Notes under the pieces: generated by a model
Told to the model about the DNA's origin: nothing
What the model saw: the letters and a program-made list of their open reading frames with translations, nothing else
The model's database searches: none
Position numbers and translations under genes: made by a program
Assembly (NCBI RefSeq): GCF_000407605.1
Contig: NZ_ASWO01000001.1
Span: 682,001 to 746,000 of the forward strand
Reading direction: 5' to 3'
DNA length: 64,000 nt
DNA from: Enterococcus sulfureus ATCC 49903
GTDB taxonomy: Bacteria; Bacillota; Bacilli; Lactobacillales; Enterococcaceae
Shown: positions 43,953 to 53,366 of the stretch, one piece after another
Layout of the letters: the number at the start of each line of letters is the position of its first letter
How positions within the stretch are numbered: the stretch's first letter is position 1

Positions 43953-45317
43953 TTAGTTTAATGGATTTTGTTTACGAACACTTGCTGACTCTTCCTTGTC
44001 TTTGATGGTCACAAAATAGACGATCGTTCCTAAAACGAATACGACGATCATGATCAATAAGGCCATCATTTGAATATTCGTCAACAAGTATAAGGAAATG
44101 ATCAATGCAATGATCGGAATCGTATACCCACCTTTTAATGAGAATCCATTGTTTGGATATTGTTTTGTATGTTTGAATTTCATCACCGCTAAAATCGACG
44201 GTACATATTGGATAAAGGATACGATAACGATACACGCTACTAAGAAAATATAACTAAATGAAGTCATTGCCATACTGATCAATGAAGATACCACTACTGC
44301 AACGATCGGTGCACCATATTTATTTGTTTTGGCTAAAGCACTTGGCAATAGATGGTGTTCATCTGCTAAAGAAGCCGCAAGTGTCGGTGTACTAAATGAA
44401 ACGGCAAAGGCTACACCGAAGATCGAGACGATCATGCCCACAATAACAATCGAATATGCCCATGAACCTACTGTCGATTGCATCGCTTGAGCAATTGGCA
44501 ATGTGTATTCTGTAATTTTTGGTCCCAAGATCCCAATTGCGATCGCTTGAACCAATACATAAATGATCGTGACACTAGACATCACTAAGATCAATGCTTT
44601 TGGAATATTTTTTTCTGGATTGTCCATCTGTGCCGCTGCTACTGGAATAAATGAAAATCCGGTAAACATGTAGAATACCACACTAAATCCTGCACCGAAA
44701 TCTTTCATAACATCGCCCGCACTTTTGGCACTAGCTGGGATAAAAGGTGAAAAATAATGCGTGTGTACGAAAAAAACACCGATTACTAAAAAGAAAACTA
44801 ATGTAATGATTTTAAATGCTGACGAGATATTATCGACCCATTTTACCATCCCAGTCCCAAAATAATTGATAATCGCCAAGAGGATAATCAAACCAATTGG
44901 AAATAAAACTTCGATCACACGATTATTCATCGCCGGTACGATTGGTTTTAAAGTACGTAATAGCGCCACGACTTCCGCCGAGAGCGTCAGACAGCCTAAA
45001 AACCAAGAAAATAGTCCAATTTGAAAGCCGGTAAATTTTCCAAACGCGTTATACGAATAAAGCCAAGCTGCTCCAGAACCTGAGAAACGACTAGATAGAT
45101 CAGCGTAACAAAGGGCGACCATACTGACCGTAATTGCAGCCATCAGCAAAACAAAAATACTCATAACGCCACTATCTTTATAGATTTGTTGTGGCAGTAA
45201 AAATGCCCCAGATCCTACAATAGCGTTGATTCCTAAAAAATAAATGGAAAAGAAACTCAATTTTTTTTGTGGTTGTTTTTTCGAGACCAGTGACGTTTGA
45301 ATTTCTCCTGCTGCCAT
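43953..45317 (-). CDS. APC-family amino-acid permease
   Basis: This 454-residue transporter has 12 predicted helices. The N-terminus has FFSIYFLGINAIVGSGAFLLPQQIY (unwound helix 1 GSG) and helix 3-region ALCYADLSSRFSGSGAAWLY. A short hydrophilic C-terminus follows. It is a paralogue of the permease 13 bp upstream. The substrate is unknown; a glutamate/GABA or polyamine-related amino acid is suggested only by the neighbouring amidotransferase-like gene. Confidence 0.9.
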   Translation of the reverse strand: MAAGEIQTSLVSKKQPQKKLSFFSIYFLGINAIVGSGAFLLPQQIYKDSGVMSIFVLLMAAITVSMVALCYADLSSRFSGSGAAWLYSYNAFGKFTGFQIGLFSWFLGCLTLSAEVVALLRTLKPIVPAMNNRVIEVLFPIGLIILLAIINYFGTGMVKWVDNISSAFKIITLVFFLVIGVFFVHTHYFSPFIPASAKSAGDVMKDFGAGFSVVFYMFTGFSFIPVAAAQMDNPEKNIPKALILVMSSVTIIYVLVQAIAIGILGPKITEYTLPIAQAMQSTVGSWAYSIVIVGMIVSIFGVAFAVSFSTPTLAASLADEHHLLPSALAKTNKYGAPIVAVVVSSLISMAMTSFSYIFLVACIVIVSFIQYVPSILAVMKFKHTKQYPNNGFSLKGGYTIPIIALIISLYLLTNIQMMALLIMIVVFVLGTIVYFVTIKDKEESASVRKQNPLN

Positions 45318-45329
45318 GATGCATTCCTC

Positions 45330-46691
45330 CTATTCTTTTTTGGGACTAACTGGACTGACCGGTGTACGATCAAACTTCGCTTCAGCTAAGTAAATGATCA
45401 CTCCAACAATAAAGACACTGACTGCAACTAAAATGACTTTAAAATTAAATCCAACTAATAAATACATTGACCCAATCAAAGCTAAAATTGGAATCGTGTA
45501 GCCTCCAGGTAAATGAAATCCTTGCGTTGGAAATTCTTTATTATTATGGAATTTCATTGTAGCCAAAATCGTTGGAATGTATTGAACAAAATTCGCACAG
45601 ACCATACAAGTAGCTAAGAAGACATAACTACCTGTTAACAGTAACAATGAACTAATGACTACAGTTAATAAAATCGAGATATAGGGTGCATCATAACGAT
45701 TGGTTTTTCCAAAGAATTTAGGCAATAAATGATGCTCATCTGAAAGAGAAGAAGCAATGATCGGCACATCAAAAGAAGATGCGAAAGCCACACCAAATGT
45801 TGAAATCGTACTTCCGGCAATGATCACATAATAGCCCCAGCTTCCTAGCATATGACGCATCGCTTCTGCTACAGGAATCGTAGTTTTCGCAAGCCCTGCA
45901 CCTAGAACACCGATGGCCAATGCTTGAACGACTACATAGATCGTCATAACAGATAACATGATCGTCACCAAAGCTTTTGGCAGATTTTTTTGTGGATTAT
46001 TCATTTTACGAGCTGCAATCGGTAAGAAAGAAAACCCGGTAAACATGTAAAACACCACACTATACGTACTACTTACACTTTTAAATAATCCACCAGAAGA
46101 GTGCATCGTTTCGGGAACTAATGGGGAAAAATTAGCTGCTTTTAAGAAAAATGCACCTACAATAATAAAAATAGCTACTGTCAACAACTTCAAGCCAGAG
46201 GAAAGATTACTTACAAATTTTACTGAATTGACACCAAATAAATTAATAATACCTAACAATACGATAAATCCAATTCCAAAACCTAAAGAGATCCATTGAT
46301 TGGATAAGCTTGGAATCATATTTTTAAAAATTCGAATCAATGCCGCAATTTCTGCTGAAATCGACACGACTCCGGCAAACCACATGAAAAAGCCAACTTC
46401 AAAGCCAACAAATTTCCCATAAGCATGATACGAATAGAGCCACGCGCCACCTGATTCAGAAAAACGACCAGATAAATCTGCGTAACATAAAGCAATCAAT
46501 AAAGTCGAGATTCCGGCTGCAATAATACAGAGTAATCCCCACATGACTCCGGCATCTTGATAGATTTGTTGCGGGAGTAAAAAAGTACCTGACCCAATAA
46601 TGCCATTGATTCCTAAAAGAAAAATCGAGAAAAACGATAATTTTTTCATTGAACTTGCTGCTTGTTTTGCAGTAGAGTTTGATTGTGCCAT
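45330..46691 (-). CDS. APC-family amino-acid permease, paralogue
   Basis: This 453-residue, 12-helix transporter shares the plan of the next gene: FFSIFLLGINGIIGSGTFLLPQQIY and ALCYADLSGRFSESGGAWLYSYHAYG. The two probably arose by tandem duplication. It follows AAAGGAG, 14 bp after the hydrolase gene, so the three genes should form one operon. Confidence 0.9.
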   Translation of the reverse strand: MAQSNSTAKQAASSMKKLSFFSIFLLGINGIIGSGTFLLPQQIYQDAGVMWGLLCIIAAGISTLLIALCYADLSGRFSESGGAWLYSYHAYGKFVGFEVGFFMWFAGVVSISAEIAALIRIFKNMIPSLSNQWISLGFGIGFIVLLGIINLFGVNSVKFVSNLSSGLKLLTVAIFIIVGAFFLKAANFSPLVPETMHSSGGLFKSVSSTYSVVFYMFTGFSFLPIAARKMNNPQKNLPKALVTIMLSVMTIYVVVQALAIGVLGAGLAKTTIPVAEAMRHMLGSWGYYVIIAGSTISTFGVAFASSFDVPIIASSLSDEHHLLPKFFGKTNRYDAPYISILLTVVISSLLLLTGSYVFLATCMVCANFVQYIPTILATMKFHNNKEFPTQGFHLPGGYTIPILALIGSMYLLVGFNFKVILVAVSVFIVGVIIYLAEAKFDRTPVSPVSPKKE

Positions 46692-46705
46692 GAGCTTCTC
46701 CTTTC

Positions 46706-47461
46706 TTAATGAATCCGACTAGCCACACGTTGGATAAAATCACGATAGATATCTAACATTTGAGGGTTTTCTGGCCATAGATTTTCTGGATGCCATTGGA
46801 CAGCCAAGATTTGATTATCGCCTTTACTTTCAACTGCTTCTACTAAACCATCTGGACTCTTAGCAACTACGCGTAAGGATTCAGCAACTTCATGAATGGC
46901 TTGATGATGACGTGAATTTACAAATGCCTTAGTGCCGATCAACTGAGCTAAACGACTATCGGCTTCTACTTCAACATAGTGTGAAGGTTTATGTGCTGGA
47001 CTTGTAGCATTATAGTTTTCATGTTTGATATAAAATTCTGGATGTTTTGTTTGGATATCTTGGTATAAACTTCCACCTAACGCTACATTGATCAATTGAA
47101 ATCCACGGCAATTACCTAAAATCGCTTTGTCATTGTGGTATGCTGCACGACACAATTCGATTTCAAACCGATCTTTTTCCGTATCAAAATTGCCACAACC
47201 CCATTCTGGATCTTCTCCATAAAACTGTGGATCAATGTCAGCACCACCGACAAAATAAAATCCATCAAAGCAAGTCAGATACTCGCGTATATTTTCTTCA
47301 CGTACTGCAGCATCTGGGATCGGTAAAATAGCAGGTAGGCCACCTGCTTGTGTGATTGAATCACATACCGCACTCGTTGCATAATCTGATTGGAACAAAC
47401 TCAAAGCACTAGCATCTCTTAAAATGACATCTGCAATAATGGCAATTCTTGGTTTTCTCAT
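46706..47461 (-). CDS. Class I glutamine amidotransferase-like hydrolase (peptidase C26, PuuD-like)
   Basis: This 251-residue enzyme has the nucleophile elbow LGNCRGFQ with catalytic Cys near residue 115, VGGADIDPQFYGE, and the His-Glu pair in VQWHPENLWPEN. It matches gamma-glutamyl-gamma-aminobutyrate hydrolase-type proteins that cleave gamma-glutamyl amides. It is first in an operon with two amino-acid permeases, which fits uptake and processing of a gamma-glutamyl compound, but the substrate is inferred. Confidence 0.9.
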   Translation of the reverse strand: MRKPRIAIIADVILRDASALSLFQSDYATSAVCDSITQAGGLPAILPIPDAAVREENIREYLTCFDGFYFVGGADIDPQFYGEDPEWGCGNFDTEKDRFEIELCRAAYHNDKAILGNCRGFQLINVALGGSLYQDIQTKHPEFYIKHENYNATSPAHKPSHYVEVEADSRLAQLIGTKAFVNSRHHQAIHEVAESLRVVAKSPDGLVEAVESKGDNQILAVQWHPENLWPENPQMLDIYRDFIQRVASRIH

Positions 47462-47586
47462 GTTGTTCTTCCTCCTAAATTTCTCTTCATGCTTTCTACA
47501 TTGTTTACTCTATCACATGGAAGTTTATCGTTAGGTAGGATTAAACAAACAGTTTTGTACGATAAACATGCAATCTTGTAAGATAC

Positions 47587-47625
47587 AAAAAAATCGTAAA
47601 CCAAATTTGGTTTACGATTTTTTTA
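47587..47625. terminator. Palindromic terminator
   Basis: A perfect 15-bp-arm palindrome (47591-47620) has A and T runs on both sides. On the minus strand it follows the stop of the remnant at 47623. Confidence 0.88.
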
Positions 47626-47769
47626 TTGGATATATTCACGACTCACTACTTTAGACTCATCGCCGTATACTTCTTCTAATTCACCTTGGCTATTAATACG
47701 ATACGTATATTCTAGTGTAGCCTTTATTTTTCTGTTTTTATAAAAAGTGTAACAATTATACCTATCTAT
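47623..47769 (-). pseudogene. 3' gene remnant
   Basis: An open frame of 48 codons runs to a stop at 47623-47625, right before a terminator. It contains ATLEYTYRINSQGELEEVYG and ends REYIQ, which looks like real protein. There is no ATG, GTG or TTG in frame after the preceding stop at 47770-47772. It is probably the last part of a lost gene that kept its terminator. The family is not recognised. Confidence 0.5.
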
Positions 47770-47790
47770 TCAAATTATATAAAATAACAC

Positions 47791-47821
47791 AAAAAAAGTG
47801 AAACTATAGTTTCACTTTTTT
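47791..47821. terminator. ABC exporter terminator
   Basis: A perfect palindrome with AAAAAGTGAAAC arms is flanked by A and T runs, downstream of the exporter gene on the minus strand. About 80 bp of AT-rich sequence without other features separate it from the gene. Confidence 0.85.
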
Positions 47822-47904
47822 GTTTATAATTACTATACAAATGATTTATTTAAATTCAATAACATTAAAAATAATTGTATCTAGTATATAAAATTGTTAT
47901 TTTT

Positions 47905-49476
47905 TCAAATCTGATCGAGCTGGATAATTTTTGTATAGCGTTTTTTATTTGCTTCACTTGTCTTATGTGCGATTTCAATCAGTGTGAAAGATCCAGTTAG
48001 TAAAAATTCAGTAACACGTTCACTTGTCTTCGGATCTAAAGCTGAAGTGACTTCATCCGCTAAGATAACTGGTCTATCTGCTAATAACGCACGAGCAATT
48101 TCGATACGTTGCAATTGTCCGCCAGATAAATATTTTCCTTTTTCTCCAACTTGAAAGTTTAGTCCTTTTTCGGCGATAACTTCACTCAATTGACTATTTG
48201 CAATCGCTTGTTCAATTTTTTCGTTTGGATATTCGTGTCCCATCGTTAAATTAAATAAAATCGTATCATCAAAAATAAAAGGAGCTTGTTTCATCATGGC
48301 AAATTGGGAGAGTAAACTATTTTCAGGTACCATTTTTTGATTGATTTGATACGTACCCGTTGTAAATGGAATAAATCCACCAAGCGCGCGTAATAAAGTC
48401 GACTTACCATAACCAGAAGGTGCAAGAATTAGAATTTTATCTCCTTTTTTGATCGTGATATTTAGCTTTTCAAACAAGGCTCGATCATTAAAATAAATAC
48501 CTGCATCTTTTAATGTCAATTCTTCAAATTCTTTTGAAACCAGTTCAACAGTTTTTTGTTTAGTGGAAGGAATCGTTGCTAATAGCGCGGATAATTTCGT
48601 TGTCGTTTTTTGCTCATTACGCGCAGTAACGATAGCAAATAAAGGATTGACTAAAGAATTGGATAACTGAACGATCGCCATAAAACCTCCAATCGTTAGC
48701 GCTCCTTGTAAGACACGAAAAATTCCAAAGCTAAAAGATACACAAAAAATCAATAGATAGGCTAAGCTGACGACAGTTTGACTACTAAAATCAGAGAGAT
48801 TATTCATTTTTTTTAATGCACGTTCTACTGCAAAAATATTCGTGAACAGACTTTTTTTAGCACTTTCTTGTGCATGATAATTTAAAATCGTATCTAAGCC
48901 ATTGACCGAATCCGTCAATTTCCCGACATATTCACTATTTTCATCCGACCAAATAGTTGAACTAGTTTTGATTTTAGCTGAAAAAAATTGGTTTACAAAA
49001 ATGGGAACTAAAGAGGTAAAAAAGAAAAACAGCGTAGTTTCAATATTTAAAAAAAGACCGTATGATAAGGCGAAAATAAAAAGTAATCCATTTTGTAAAA
49101 TCAAAAGTTCGTTTAAAATCCCTTTGATTTCTAGTTGTTTCATGTCATTGGTCATATAAGAAATCGCTTGTTTTGTCGAAAACTGATTTGGTCGTTTTAA
49201 AATATGATCAAATAATTCTTCTTTGATCTTCACGTTGCAGCTATAGACTAAACGATTTTTGATCTCAATATAGATCATTTGAAAAATATAATAGAGGATA
49301 ATACCCACTGCTGAAATTACAATCATCTGAATCAATTGTGCAACTGTTCCTCCTGTAGCGATATCGATAAATCGACCTACGATGTAGGCCATAAATGCAC
49401 TATTCGTACTCACGATCAAAAGCAATACAAACCCTAAATAAAATAATTTTTTATTTCCATATTGATAAATTTTCAT
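47905..49476 (-). CDS. ABC exporter with fused membrane and ATPase domains
   Basis: This 523-residue half-transporter has about six helices in residues 1-300, then an ATPase with Walker A APSGYGKST (near 353), signature LSGGQLQRIEIARAL, Walker B VILADEVTSALD and H-loop EIAHK. It is shorter than the common 570-600 residues. The start follows AAAAAGGGG. It should work as a homodimer. It diverges from the small-peptide/DUF4230 genes across a perfect inverted repeat. Cargo (peptide, drug or lipid) is unknown; no peptidase C39 domain is present. Confidence 0.88.
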   Translation of the reverse strand: MKIYQYGNKKLFYLGFVLLLIVSTNSAFMAYIVGRFIDIATGGTVAQLIQMIVISAVGIILYYIFQMIYIEIKNRLVYSCNVKIKEELFDHILKRPNQFSTKQAISYMTNDMKQLEIKGILNELLILQNGLLFIFALSYGLFLNIETTLFFFFTSLVPIFVNQFFSAKIKTSSTIWSDENSEYVGKLTDSVNGLDTILNYHAQESAKKSLFTNIFAVERALKKMNNLSDFSSQTVVSLAYLLIFCVSFSFGIFRVLQGALTIGGFMAIVQLSNSLVNPLFAIVTARNEQKTTTKLSALLATIPSTKQKTVELVSKEFEELTLKDAGIYFNDRALFEKLNITIKKGDKILILAPSGYGKSTLLRALGGFIPFTTGTYQINQKMVPENSLLSQFAMMKQAPFIFDDTILFNLTMGHEYPNEKIEQAIANSQLSEVIAEKGLNFQVGEKGKYLSGGQLQRIEIARALLADRPVILADEVTSALDPKTSERVTEFLLTGSFTLIEIAHKTSEANKKRYTKIIQLDQI

Positions 49477-49574
49477 TTTACACCCCTTTTTAAAAATATA
49501 ACGTTATTTTCTAATCATTTTTTCATTTAAATCTAGTGTAAACTTTTGAGTATTTAAATACAATAGTCTTTTTC

Positions 49575-49602
49575 TTTACAAAAAGTATTGTCTTTTTGTA
49601 AA
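49575..49602. promoter_or_regulatory. Candidate operator between divergent genes
   Basis: TTTACAAAAAG (49575-49585) and CTTTTTGTAAA (49592-49602) are perfect inverted copies with a 6-bp centre. The element overlaps plausible promoters for both directions (plus: TTTACA-18-TAAACT). No T-run follows, and it is far from any upstream gene end, so an operator is more likely than a terminator. Confidence 0.65.
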
Positions 49603-49634
49603 CTATCTACAATAACTATTGAAAGGAAATTTTA

Positions 49635-49760
49635 ATGAAAAAAATTAGTATTCTCGCTACGCTAGCAGTCGTTTTCGTCTTGTTCTTTTTAAATCCCTTC
49701 TTAGCGATTTTAATTGGTGCACTAGCAGCTTTCTTCTTTAAAAAAGGAGGGTCAACATGA
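49635..49760 (+). CDS. 41-residue hydrophobic peptide
   Basis: The frame encodes 41 residues: a short basic start MKKIS, a hydrophobic stretch with LFFLNPFLAILIGALAAFFF, and a basic KKGGST end. It could span the membrane once or form a hairpin around the Asn-Pro. Its ribosome site AAAGGA is 8 nt from the ATG. Its TGA overlaps the ATG of the next gene (ATGA), which strongly supports translation. A small toxin-like, holin-like or accessory membrane peptide are possible readings. Confidence 0.7.
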   Translation: MKKISILATLAVVFVLFFLNPFLAILIGALAAFFFKKGGST

Positions 49761-50371
49761 CGCTATTCAAAAAAATATTAGGTGTTAAACTTTATTTATG
49801 GTTCGTCTTACTCCTTGCTTTGGTCACTTTAGTTGGGTCATTCTTTTTACGCCAATCTTCTGGTACTTCAATTTCTACCTCACAATCCGTCGTAAACTAT
49901 ATCGAAGAAGTCAACGAACAGGTGTTTTTAAATGTTGGCATCGAACATGTCGAGACGAAGACAAACAATACTACAATTCCTTGGACAAAAATCGGTATTC
50001 CTTTTTCTGAGAAAAAAGCATTAATCATCTTGAACTATCAAGCAAAATTAGGAATCAAATCTCCAGCTAAAATCAAAGAAGTTTCTGAGCACACGTATAA
50101 AATCACTTTGCCAAAATATGAAGTCATTGGAATCGAACTAGATCCTGATAAACCTTACGAACTTTATGACTCTCAAGGTGAACTCTTGAGTTATTCCACT
50201 AAAGATATTGATACAGGTGAAATCGTAGCAAAGACACTCTCAAATAGTGTTCAAGAAAAATATCTTGCACAATATACCAAACAACTCAATGAATCTGCTA
50301 AAAATTATTACCAAACGCTTTTGACTCCTCTTAATCCAGATATAAACCTTGAATTTGAATTTACAGAATAA
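49757..50371 (+). CDS. DUF4230-like membrane-anchored protein
   Basis: This 204-residue protein has an N-terminal transmembrane helix (about 12-31) followed by an extracellular domain: SVVNYIEEVNEQVFLNVGIEHVE, KKALIILNYQAKLGIKSPAKI, and an ordered helical end. The layout (one helix, then a sheet with a KALIILNYQAKLGI-type strand) resembles DUF4230. Function is unknown. The ribosome site GGAGGG lies within the end of the peptide gene. It is coupled to that gene and divergent from the ABC exporter. Confidence 0.7.
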   Translation: MTLFKKILGVKLYLWFVLLLALVTLVGSFFLRQSSGTSISTSQSVVNYIEEVNEQVFLNVGIEHVETKTNNTTIPWTKIGIPFSEKKALIILNYQAKLGIKSPAKIKEVSEHTYKITLPKYEVIGIELDPDKPYELYDSQGELLSYSTKDIDTGEIVAKTLSNSVQEKYLAQYTKQLNESAKNYYQTLLTPLNPDINLEFEFTE

Positions 50372-50400
50372 AAAAAGCAACCCAGATATCTAGGTTGCTT
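50369..50400 (-). terminator. topB terminator
   Basis: AAGCAACC and AGAT pair with ATCT and GGTTGCTT (one mismatch), then seven T on the minus strand. The stem includes the topB stop codon. Confidence 0.85.
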
Positions 50401-52537
50401 CGGCTTGACTAACTGGATTTAGATAACCTTTCTCATTACAACGTATCTTGATTTGATACGTTGTTTTTTCTTCTGTTTTGATTCCTGTGACAAGTGTTTC
50501 ATTTCCAGCCAATAATTCTTCGATATTTTTTTTGGTCAATTTCTTTTGTCGAAAATGTGTCGATAGCGTAAAACGACAATTTGGATACGCGATACACCCA
50601 TAAAAGCCTTTTTTTTCAACCAATTCATGTTGACAACGCGGACACTTCCCGATAACCTTACCAGTTGGTTTTGGGATAAAATCATCTGTATTGACCTGAA
50701 GTTGCGCAATTTCATTGGGAACAGTCTGCAATAGATGCAAAATAAACTTTTGGATATTCGCTAAAAAATTTTCTTGTGTTCCTGTTTGTTGACCGATTTT
50801 CTTTAAGTAACGCTCCCACTTTGCTGTCATTTCTGCACTTGCCAGTAACGAGTGATTTCCTAGAGCTTCACTTAAAAGCGCACCTTTTTTCGTTACGATC
50901 AATTGATTTTTTTCTAAACGAATGTATTCTTTATGCTTCAATGTTTCAATAATGCTTGCTCTGGTCGCTTCAGTCCCAATTCCTTCGATCTCTTTTAAAA
51001 TCTGGCTAGCTTCTTCATCTTCGACTTGTTTATTTGCGGTCTTCATCGCGGTCAGTAACGTACCTTCTGTGAAGGGTTTAGGCGCTTGTGTTTTCTTTTC
51101 AACCACTAACATCTCACCCGAGACTGCTTCATCGACCACGACTTTAGGCAATAAATCATCTTCTTTAGCATTTTGTTTCTTACTTTTAGGAAATAATCCT
51201 TTCCATCCTTCAAGCAATGGAACTTTTCCGATTGCTTTAAATGTGGCTTGTTCAAACGTGGTATGAATCACAGTTTCTTCGTAAGTATAATCTGGAGCAA
51301 ACATCGCGATCGTTGTTTGCATGACTAACTGATAGATTTGTTGTTGCAACTGAGGTAGACGTGCAAAACGTTCTGCCGTTGGGACTTGTTTTGTCGGAAT
51401 GATCGCGTGATGCTCTTGAACTTTTTTATCATCGACATATCGTTTACGTGCTTTTTGCTGTGGCAATTCCCCTTGATACCCCAAAAAATGCGTATACTTT
51501 TGAAGCTGTGTGACTAAATAAGTAAACTCATTTGTCGTAATAAACGGTGTATCTGTTCTTGGATACGTTAATAGTTTAGCTTCATATAATTTTTGAACAG
51601 CTTCTAGCGTCTGACTTGCACTTGCTTTATAGATTTGATTGATTTTGGACTGTAGACTACTTAATGAAAAAAGCAGTGGACTTGGTGTCTTTTTCTTCTT
51701 TTTTTCTACTTGCGTAATTTGTCCCATTACGTGTTCTTGATCGATCTTACATTTTTCTAAATAGGTGGTGACTTCTTCTTTGGTTTTAAATCGTTGATGC
51801 GGATCTAAGTGGGCGATAAATTCACCATTTTCAGCTTGGATCTTGGCATCTAGCTCAAAAAAAGGTTCTGGCTTAAATTGTTCAATTTCTTTTTGGCGTT
51901 TATGCACGATTGCCAGTGTCGGTGTTTGGACTCGACCAATCGAAAACACACCGGAAATCCCTCGTTTTTGTAACGATAACGTATACAACTGACTGCCATT
52001 CATTCCAATCAGCCAGTCGGCAATCTGCCGAGTTTGAGCTTCTTTATAAAACGGATAATAATCCATTCCCGGTCGTAATTCTTGAAAACCTTTATAAATG
52101 ACATCTTTTTCCATCGAATTGATCCACAAGCGTTGATACGTTTTTTCATCTGAAAAAGCTTGAGCTTGATGAATGATCGACCACGCGATATTTTCACCTT
52201 CGCGATCACTATCGGTTGCCACAATAATCACATCGGCGCGTTGCAATAAACGTTCAACGATATGAAATTGTTTTTTCTTTGAATCCGCAACTTGAAAACG
52301 ATAATTTTGTGGAAAAATGGGCAAGGTCTGTAACGACCACTTTTGCCATTTTTCAGCATACTCGCCTGGTTGAGCTAATTCGACCAAATGACCAAAGCCA
52401 AATGTAATGACGGTAGGCCCTGAAAAGAGTGGATCTTTGATTTCAAAATAGCCATCTTTTTTACTAGACTGTTTGAAGGCTTGTGCATAAGCTTGAGCCT
52501 GACTAGGTTTTTCCGCCAAAATTACTGTTTTGACCAT
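50390..52537 (-). CDS. topB: DNA topoisomerase III
   Basis: This 715-residue type IA topoisomerase relaxes and decatenates DNA through a 5'-phosphotyrosine link. It has the Toprim motif ILAEKPSQAQAYAQA with acidic cluster TDSDREGE (109-116), and the catalytic Tyr325 in LLTYPRTDT. A C-terminal four-cysteine zinc ribbon (CPRCxxxLVEKKGFYGCxxxPNC) lies at about 645-675. The length matches chromosomal TopB of enterococci and lactobacilli. It is not linked to plasmid transfer genes here. Confidence 0.95.
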   Translation of the reverse strand: MVKTVILAEKPSQAQAYAQAFKQSSKKDGYFEIKDPLFSGPTVITFGFGHLVELAQPGEYAEKWQKWSLQTLPIFPQNYRFQVADSKKKQFHIVERLLQRADVIIVATDSDREGENIAWSIIHQAQAFSDEKTYQRLWINSMEKDVIYKGFQELRPGMDYYPFYKEAQTRQIADWLIGMNGSQLYTLSLQKRGISGVFSIGRVQTPTLAIVHKRQKEIEQFKPEPFFELDAKIQAENGEFIAHLDPHQRFKTKEEVTTYLEKCKIDQEHVMGQITQVEKKKKKTPSPLLFSLSSLQSKINQIYKASASQTLEAVQKLYEAKLLTYPRTDTPFITTNEFTYLVTQLQKYTHFLGYQGELPQQKARKRYVDDKKVQEHHAIIPTKQVPTAERFARLPQLQQQIYQLVMQTTIAMFAPDYTYEETVIHTTFEQATFKAIGKVPLLEGWKGLFPKSKKQNAKEDDLLPKVVVDEAVSGEMLVVEKKTQAPKPFTEGTLLTAMKTANKQVEDEEASQILKEIEGIGTEATRASIIETLKHKEYIRLEKNQLIVTKKGALLSEALGNHSLLASAEMTAKWERYLKKIGQQTGTQENFLANIQKFILHLLQTVPNEIAQLQVNTDDFIPKPTGKVIGKCPRCQHELVEKKGFYGCIAYPNCRFTLSTHFRQKKLTKKNIEELLAGNETLVTGIKTEEKTTYQIKIRCNEKGYLNPVSQAEAT

Positions 52538-52554
52538 CTGTAACGCTTCCCTTC

Positions 52555-52588
52555 AAAAAAAGAAACTACCGCAAGTGTGCGATAGTTC
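52555..52588 (-). terminator. upp terminator
   Basis: GAACTATCGCA pairs with TGCGGTAGTTTC (one mismatch), followed by seven T on the minus strand. Confidence 0.85.
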
Positions 52589-52595
52589 ACTGTTA

Positions 52596-53225
52596 TTATT
52601 TTGTTCCAAATAAACGGTCACCAGCGTCACCTAAACCAGGAACGATATAACCATCTTCATTTAATTTTTCATCTAGTGCAGCGACATAAATATCAACATC
52701 TGGATGCGCATCTTGTAATGCTTTAACTCCTTCAGGTGCTGCTACAAGACAAACAAATTTAATATTTGATGCACCGCGTTTTTTCAATGAATCAATGGCC
52801 ATGATCGCAGAACCACCAGTAGCTAACATTGGGTCTACTACAAGCAATTGACGGCTATCGATGTCATCCGGTAATTTTACGAAATACTCATGTGGGATCA
52901 ATGTTTCTTCGTCACGGTACATTCCGATATGACCGACTTTAGCAGCAGGAATCAATTGTAAGATCCCGTCTACCATTCCGATACCTGCACGCAAGATTGG
53001 AATGATCGCTACTTTTTTACCCGACAATGTCTTTTGTGTTGAACGGACGATCGGTGTATCGATCTCGATATCTTCAACTGGCATATCACGAGAAATCTCG
53101 TATGCCATTAACATCGCGATTTCGTCTACGACCTCACGAAACACTTTTGTTCCACAGTCTTTATCACGAATAATTGTTAACTTATGTTGGATCAACGGAT
53201 GATCGATTACTTGAAATTTACCCAT
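52596..53225 (-). CDS. upp: Uracil phosphoribosyltransferase
   Basis: This 209-residue salvage enzyme makes UMP from uracil and PRPP. It has [15 protein letters not shown], the PRPP loop [12 protein letters not shown] (near 130), and the C-terminal [18 protein letters not shown]. The start at 53225 is 6 nt after AAAGGAGA; an 18-codon upstream extension has no ribosome site. Confidence 0.96.
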   Translation of the reverse strand: MGKFQVIDHPLIQHKLTIIRDKDCGTKVFREVVDEIAMLMAYEISRDMPVEDIEIDTPIVRSTQKTLSGKKVAIIPILRAGIGMVDGILQLIPAAKVGHIGMYRDEETLIPHEYFVKLPDDIDSRQLLVVDPMLATGGSAIMAIDSLKKRGASNIKFVCLVAAPEGVKALQDAHPDVDIYVAALDEKLNEDGYIVPGLGDAGDRLFGTK

Positions 53226-53313
53226 ATGAATTCTCCTTTGGTTTTCTTTTATTGTAAAACATCTCTTGTCATCACGCAAAGAATTTTACCGTTTTCTACT
53301 ATACCACAAAAAT

Positions 53314-53357
53314 AAAAAAAGAGCGGTAGAATCCGAAAATTCTTGGCTCTTTTTTTA
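53314..53357. terminator. glyA terminator
   Basis: AAAGAGC and GAAT pair with ATTC and GCTCTTT around a loop; A and T runs flank both sides. Confidence 0.8.
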
Positions 53358-53366
53358 CTATTTTGT

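Noticed and set aside
49575-49602. Terminator
   Set aside because: There is no T-run on either side after the stem and both neighbouring genes point away from it.
50390-52537. topB as evidence of a conjugative element
   Set aside because: No relaxase, type IV secretion or integrase genes flank it; the surrounding genes are housekeeping.
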